A DNA stretch of 64,000 nucleotides, from assembly GCF_024296665.1 (NCBI RefSeq), contig NZ_CP100762.1, forward strand, positions 124,001 through 188,000, given 5' to 3'. Below are positions 61,083-64,000 of the stretch, piece by piece. Source of the stretch: Salinilacihabitans rarus (GTDB taxonomy: Archaea > Halobacteriota > Halobacteria > Halobacteriales > Natrialbaceae). A model generated the notes under the pieces. It saw nothing but the letters and a program-made list of their open reading frames with translations. It did not search any database and was not told the DNA's origin. Made by a program: the position numbers and the translations under genes. Position 1 is the stretch's first letter. Each line of letters opens with the position of its first letter.

Positions 61083-61646
61083 TCAGTCCTTGCGCTTGAC
61101 GACGTCGCCGAGCGTGTAGCTACCCGTCGAGGAGCCGCCCTCCCACTCGGCGTCCTCGGGGGCCTCGGCCTCGCCGGTGAGGCTCACGTCGAGGAAGCGT
61201 TCGAGCTTCGACTGGACCTGATCGCTCGGCAGGGTGTCGCCGCGTTCGAGTTTGCGGATGAGGCTTGCCTTCTCGTTGAGTTCGTTCGCGAGGTCGGACT
61301 GGCTGAGGCCTTTCCCCTCGCGGGCCCGCCGGATGCGCTCGTCGTAGTCCGTCGCGATGTCGTCCATGTCGTCGAACATGTCCCGGCGCCGGCGCGAGCC
61401 GCCGGAACTCGAACTCGACGACGACCCGCTCGCGCCGCCGGACCCGGAGCCGGAGCCGGAGCGGCCGCCCGAGGAGGCGCCGCTCGACCCCGTCGAGTAC
61501 TTCGTGGAGGTACTGGAACCGGAGTCTTGCGTGCGGACCTCCGTTCCGAAATCGGTGCAGTTCGAACAGACGTCCAACTTCGCACCCTCGACCTTGATGG
61601 TCTTCGGGGACGACGTCTCGGCGCCACACATCTCGCACTGGACCAT
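61083..61646 (-). CDS. multiprotein bridging factor 1 family regulator
   Basis: Protein of 187 residues. N-terminal zinc ribbon (CEMCGA and CSNCTD), a Ser/Gly-rich linker of about 50 residues, then a cro-type HTH (AREGKGLSQSDLANELNEKASL, IRKLERGDTLPSD). It is the archaeal MBF1 homologue, which binds transcription or translation machinery. The linker is unusually long and almost pure Ser/Gly. Confidence 0.92.
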   Translation of the reverse strand: MVQCEMCGAETSSPKTIKVEGAKLDVCSNCTDFGTEVRTQDSGSSTSTKYSTGSSGASSGGRSGSGSGSGGASGSSSSSSSGGSRRRRDMFDDMDDIATDYDERIRRAREGKGLSQSDLANELNEKASLIRKLERGDTLPSDQVQSKLERFLDVSLTGEAEAPEDAEWEGGSSTGSYTLGDVVKRKD

Positions 61647-61707
61647 GCAACCGAGTAGATTCCCGCGAGGTATAAAGGATACGCCGGAACCGTGCGGGAT
61701 TTTTCCG

Positions 61708-62319
61708 TCACTCCAGCGCGCTCCACGCGTGGACGAACCGCTGGAGCGCGGTGACGTGGCCGACGACCGCGAGGAAGACGAGCAGCCAGCCGACGAGCGT
61801 GAGTCCGGCGTACGCCCCCGACAGCGGGTACGCGAGGAAGCCGACGACGCCGATGATCGCCAGACGGTCGGCCCGGCCGACGAGGCCGCCGTAGACCCGG
61901 TCGAGGCCGACCGCCTGCGCCTGCGTACCGAGGTAGGAGGTCATCACGACGCCGGTCACCGCGAGAAAGCCCAGCAGGTAGTCCTCGACGCCCGCGGCCA
62001 GTCCGCCGACGATCACGATGTCGGCGTACCGGTCGAGGACGTGGTCGAGCAGGTCGCCACCCTCGGAGGCGACCCCCTGCTCGCGCGCGAGCGCCCCGTC
62101 GACGATGTCCAGCCAGCCGTTGACGAACACGAGCGCCGCGGCGCCCGCGTACCAGACGGGGTGGGCCCGTCCGCCGAGCAGGAACGCCGCCGCGGCGGCG
62201 ACCGCCACCCCGAACGCGAGCGCGCTCACGCCGTCCGGCGACATCCCGATGCGGTCGAACCCCTTCACGAACGGGACGAGAAACCGCGACGCGTAGGGGC
62301 GGAGTCTGTCGAGGGTCAC
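61708..62319 (-). CDS. CDP-alcohol phosphatidyltransferase (archaetidylinositol phosphate synthase type)
   Basis: Membrane enzyme of 203 residues with about six helices making polar lipid head groups from CDP-archaeol. The signature D-x2-D-G-x2-A-R-x8-G-x3-D-x3-D is complete (starting DIVDGALAR). Archaetidylinositol phosphate synthase is the common archaeal assignment. Its start overlaps the adenylate kinase stop by four bases. Confidence 0.9.
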   Translation of the reverse strand: MTLDRLRPYASRFLVPFVKGFDRIGMSPDGVSALAFGVAVAAAAAFLLGGRAHPVWYAGAAALVFVNGWLDIVDGALAREQGVASEGGDLLDHVLDRYADIVIVGGLAAGVEDYLLGFLAVTGVVMTSYLGTQAQAVGLDRVYGGLVGRADRLAIIGVVGFLAYPLSGAYAGLTLVGWLLVFLAVVGHVTALQRFVHAWSALE

Positions 62320-62834
62320 GCCAGATACCCCACGAAGTCGACCTCGCCCGCGCTCGGTTCGCGCTCGCCGCGGACCACCGCCTCGAGTTCGTCGGCGACC
62401 GCCTCGGGGTCGCGGTCGGTGGTGTCGACCTCGTAGACCGAGTCGAGGCCGTGGCGTTCGACCGCCTCGGCGAGGATCACGTCGAGCGCCTCGCTCTCCG
62501 AATTTTCGGCGGCTTTCGCCTCGCTCTCGCCGCGCTCGCGCAGGCGCGTTTCGAGGTCGGCGGGCGCACAGCGCAGCACCGCCACCCGGTCGGCGTCGAG
62601 GTGGTGGGCGAGGTGGGACTCGATCACGACGTCGTCCCGGTCCTCGAAGCGGGCCGCGAGCGCGTCGAGGTCCGCGACCAGACTGTCGCGCTCCGCGTCG
62701 ACCTCGGTGTAGAGCCCCTCGCGTTCGAGGACGGCGTTGAGGTGGACCACCTCGAACTCCTCGATGCGGGCGGCGAGCAGGTCGGTCGCGGTCGTCTTCC
62801 CCGTACCGGGGGTGCCGGTGACGGCGACCCTCAC
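62316..62834 (-). CDS. AK6/Fap7-type adenylate kinase-like NTPase
   Basis: P-loop kinase of 172 residues with Walker A GTPGTGKTTATD and VVIESHLAHHLDADRVAVLR. This is the archaeal AK6/Fap7 family, which combines adenylate kinase activity with a role in small-subunit ribosome maturation. It overlaps hisC and the phosphatidyltransferase by four bases each in one operon. Confidence 0.92.
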   Translation of the reverse strand: MRVAVTGTPGTGKTTATDLLAARIEEFEVVHLNAVLEREGLYTEVDAERDSLVADLDALAARFEDRDDVVIESHLAHHLDADRVAVLRCAPADLETRLRERGESEAKAAENSESEALDVILAEAVERHGLDSVYEVDTTDRDPEAVADELEAVVRGEREPSAGEVDFVGYLA

Positions 62835-63961
62835 GCGTCGGTCACCCCCCGGCGGTCGGCCTGGCGGTCGCGGTCGGCGAGCACTTCGTTGAGCGTCTCG
62901 ACGGCGCGCTCGGTCTCGGCCTCGGTGCCGCAGGTGATCCGGATACAGCCCGGCAGGCCGAAACTCGTGCAGTCGCGGACGATGACGCCACGCTCTTGCA
63001 TCGCCTCGGCGACGGCCGTCGCCTCGCCGACGTCGACGAGGACGAAGTTACCCTCGCTCGGCCAGACGTCCGCGTCGATCCCCTCGCGCATGTACTCGCG
63101 GGCCTCGCGGGCGGTCTCGACGGTCCGCTCGACGTGCTCGTCGTCGCCGAGCGCCGCCAGCCCGGCCCGGCAGGCGATCTCGCTGGCCGCGAACGGGGTG
63201 TTCACGCGCGCGTAGGCGTCGGCCCACGCGTCGGGGACGATCGCGTATCCCAGCCGAATCCCCGCCAGCCCGTAGACCTTCGAGAACGTCCGGAGGACGG
63301 CCACGTCCTCGCGGGCGTCGAAGCCGTCGCGGCCCTCGATCAGGGCGACGGCGCTCTCGCGGTCGGCGAACTCGCCGTAGGCCTCGTCGACGACGACCAG
63401 CGCGTCGTCGCCCGTCCCGTCGGCGACTTCCGCGACGTCCGCGAGGGGGATCGTCGACCCGGAGGGGTTGTGCGGGCTCGTGAGGTAGACGACTCGCTCG
63501 CCGTCGTAGGCGTCGAGGACCGTTTCGGCGGTCTGGACGAAGTCGTCCTCGCGGGAGAGGCGGTACTCCTCGACCCCGCCGTGGTGGAAGCGGGCGCTCA
63601 TCCCGTAGTAGGCAAAGCCCGGCGTGGGGACGAGGACGCCGTCCCCGGGTTCGAGCGTCGCCCGCGAGAGGTAGTCGATGGCGCCGTCGCCGCCGTTGGC
63701 GAGCCACACCTGTTCGCTCGCGACGTCCCACCGCTCGGCGACGGCGTCGGTGAGGTCGGCGTGGGCGGCCGTCGGGTAGGAGCTAGCGCCGTCGGCGGCC
63801 TCGCGGATCGCCACCGCGGCCGCCGGCGAGGGGCCGTGGGGGTTCTCGTTGGAGGCGAGTTTGACGAACTCGTCGGGGTCGCGCCCGAGTTCGCGGGCGA
63901 CCTCCTCGATCCCCCGGCCGGCCTCGTAGGCGACGTGCTCCGACAGGTCGCGCGGTTGCAT
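62831..63961 (-). CDS. hisC: histidinol-phosphate aminotransferase
   Basis: PLP enzyme of 376 residues in histidine synthesis. Seen: LASNENPHGPSPAA, SSYPTAAHADL, TSPHNPSGSTIP, VVDEAYGEF and the PLP lysine segment LRTFSKVYGLAGIRLGY. First gene of a three-gene operon with AK6 and the phosphatidyltransferase. The ATG at 63961 follows a TATA-like element by 23 bases. Confidence 0.95.
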   Translation of the reverse strand: MQPRDLSEHVAYEAGRGIEEVARELGRDPDEFVKLASNENPHGPSPAAAVAIREAADGASSYPTAAHADLTDAVAERWDVASEQVWLANGGDGAIDYLSRATLEPGDGVLVPTPGFAYYGMSARFHHGGVEEYRLSREDDFVQTAETVLDAYDGERVVYLTSPHNPSGSTIPLADVAEVADGTGDDALVVVDEAYGEFADRESAVALIEGRDGFDAREDVAVLRTFSKVYGLAGIRLGYAIVPDAWADAYARVNTPFAASEIACRAGLAALGDDEHVERTVETAREAREYMREGIDADVWPSEGNFVLVDVGEATAVAEAMQERGVIVRDCTSFGLPGCIRITCGTEAETERAVETLNEVLADRDRQADRRGVTDA

Positions 63962-63984
63962 ATCAGGACCGTTCGCCTCGCGGC

Positions 63985-63994
63985 TCTTAAGAAT
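63985..63994 (-). promoter_or_regulatory. TATA-like element of hisC operon
   Basis: ATTCTTAAGA on the reverse strand, ending 23 bases before the hisC ATG, implying a leaderless transcript. Confidence 0.5.
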
Positions 63995-64000
63995 GCTCTC

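Overview
The window is chromosomal DNA of a haloarchaeon (class Halobacteria). The evidence is very high G+C, strongly acidic proteins, halocyanins, a TFB factor, an archaeal-length triosephosphate isomerase, MBF1, a bacterioopsin-activator type HTH regulator, and many starts lying 22-26 bases downstream of a TATA-like element, as in leaderless archaeal transcripts. I cannot name the genus. I see no rRNA, tRNA, CRISPR array or insertion sequence.

Layout. 0-13.5 kb: mixed metabolic genes (crotonase, NUDIX, acyl-CoA dehydrogenase, cupin, NikR, creatininase, mechanosensitive-channel-like protein, O-methyltransferase, zinc alcohol dehydrogenase, M20 amidohydrolase, dCTP deaminase-like protein, Old Yellow Enzyme, thioredoxin-like protein), with a truncated TIM-barrel gene, a gene lacking a start codon and a frameshifted small gene. 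13.6-24.8 kb: methyltransferase, Lrp regulator plus aminotransferase, Eis-like acetyltransferase, two tandem FAD oxidoreductases sharing an exact 62-base repeat, a PAS/GAF protein that looks like a degenerate histidine kinase, and purL. 24.9-29.1 kb: an AT-richer secreted-protein islet, a PHP/asparagine-synthase-like pair and an Mrp ATPase.

29.2-47.3 kb is the most coherent part: a probable denitrification and copper-respiration island. It holds a halocyanin/four-cluster Fe-S protein/NrfD-type operon (a probable quinol:halocyanin oxidoreductase), an HTH-10 regulator, three DUF2249 proteins, a CtaA-CtaB fusion for heme A, copper nitrite reductase NirK, a second halocyanin, Sco, a TlpA-like thioredoxin, CcdA, a three-gene heme-copper reductase, a membrane protein, a copper P-type ATPase and a DUF3054 protein. 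Subunit I of the heme-copper enzyme keeps the metal-binding histidines but has Gln where oxygen reductases have the cross-linked Tyr. It therefore reads as a nitric oxide reductase fed with NO by NirK. A palindrome, CGAA-N4-TTCG, recurs at eight exact sites and a few degenerate ones upstream of these genes and the regulator, and is the likely operator tying the island together.

47.3-64 kb: TFB, gatC-gatA, several small zinc-ribbon proteins, a Lrs14/MarR-like regulator, a TANGO2-like protein, the menaquinone operon menA-menC-menE (which makes the quinone the respiratory island would use), thiE, an ornithine cyclodeaminase-like enzyme, a second DUF3054 gene, a zinc-ribbon/J-domain protein convergent with a TIR/zinc-ribbon protein, and a housekeeping run (tpiA, MBF1, CDP-alcohol phosphatidyltransferase, AK6-type adenylate kinase, hisC).
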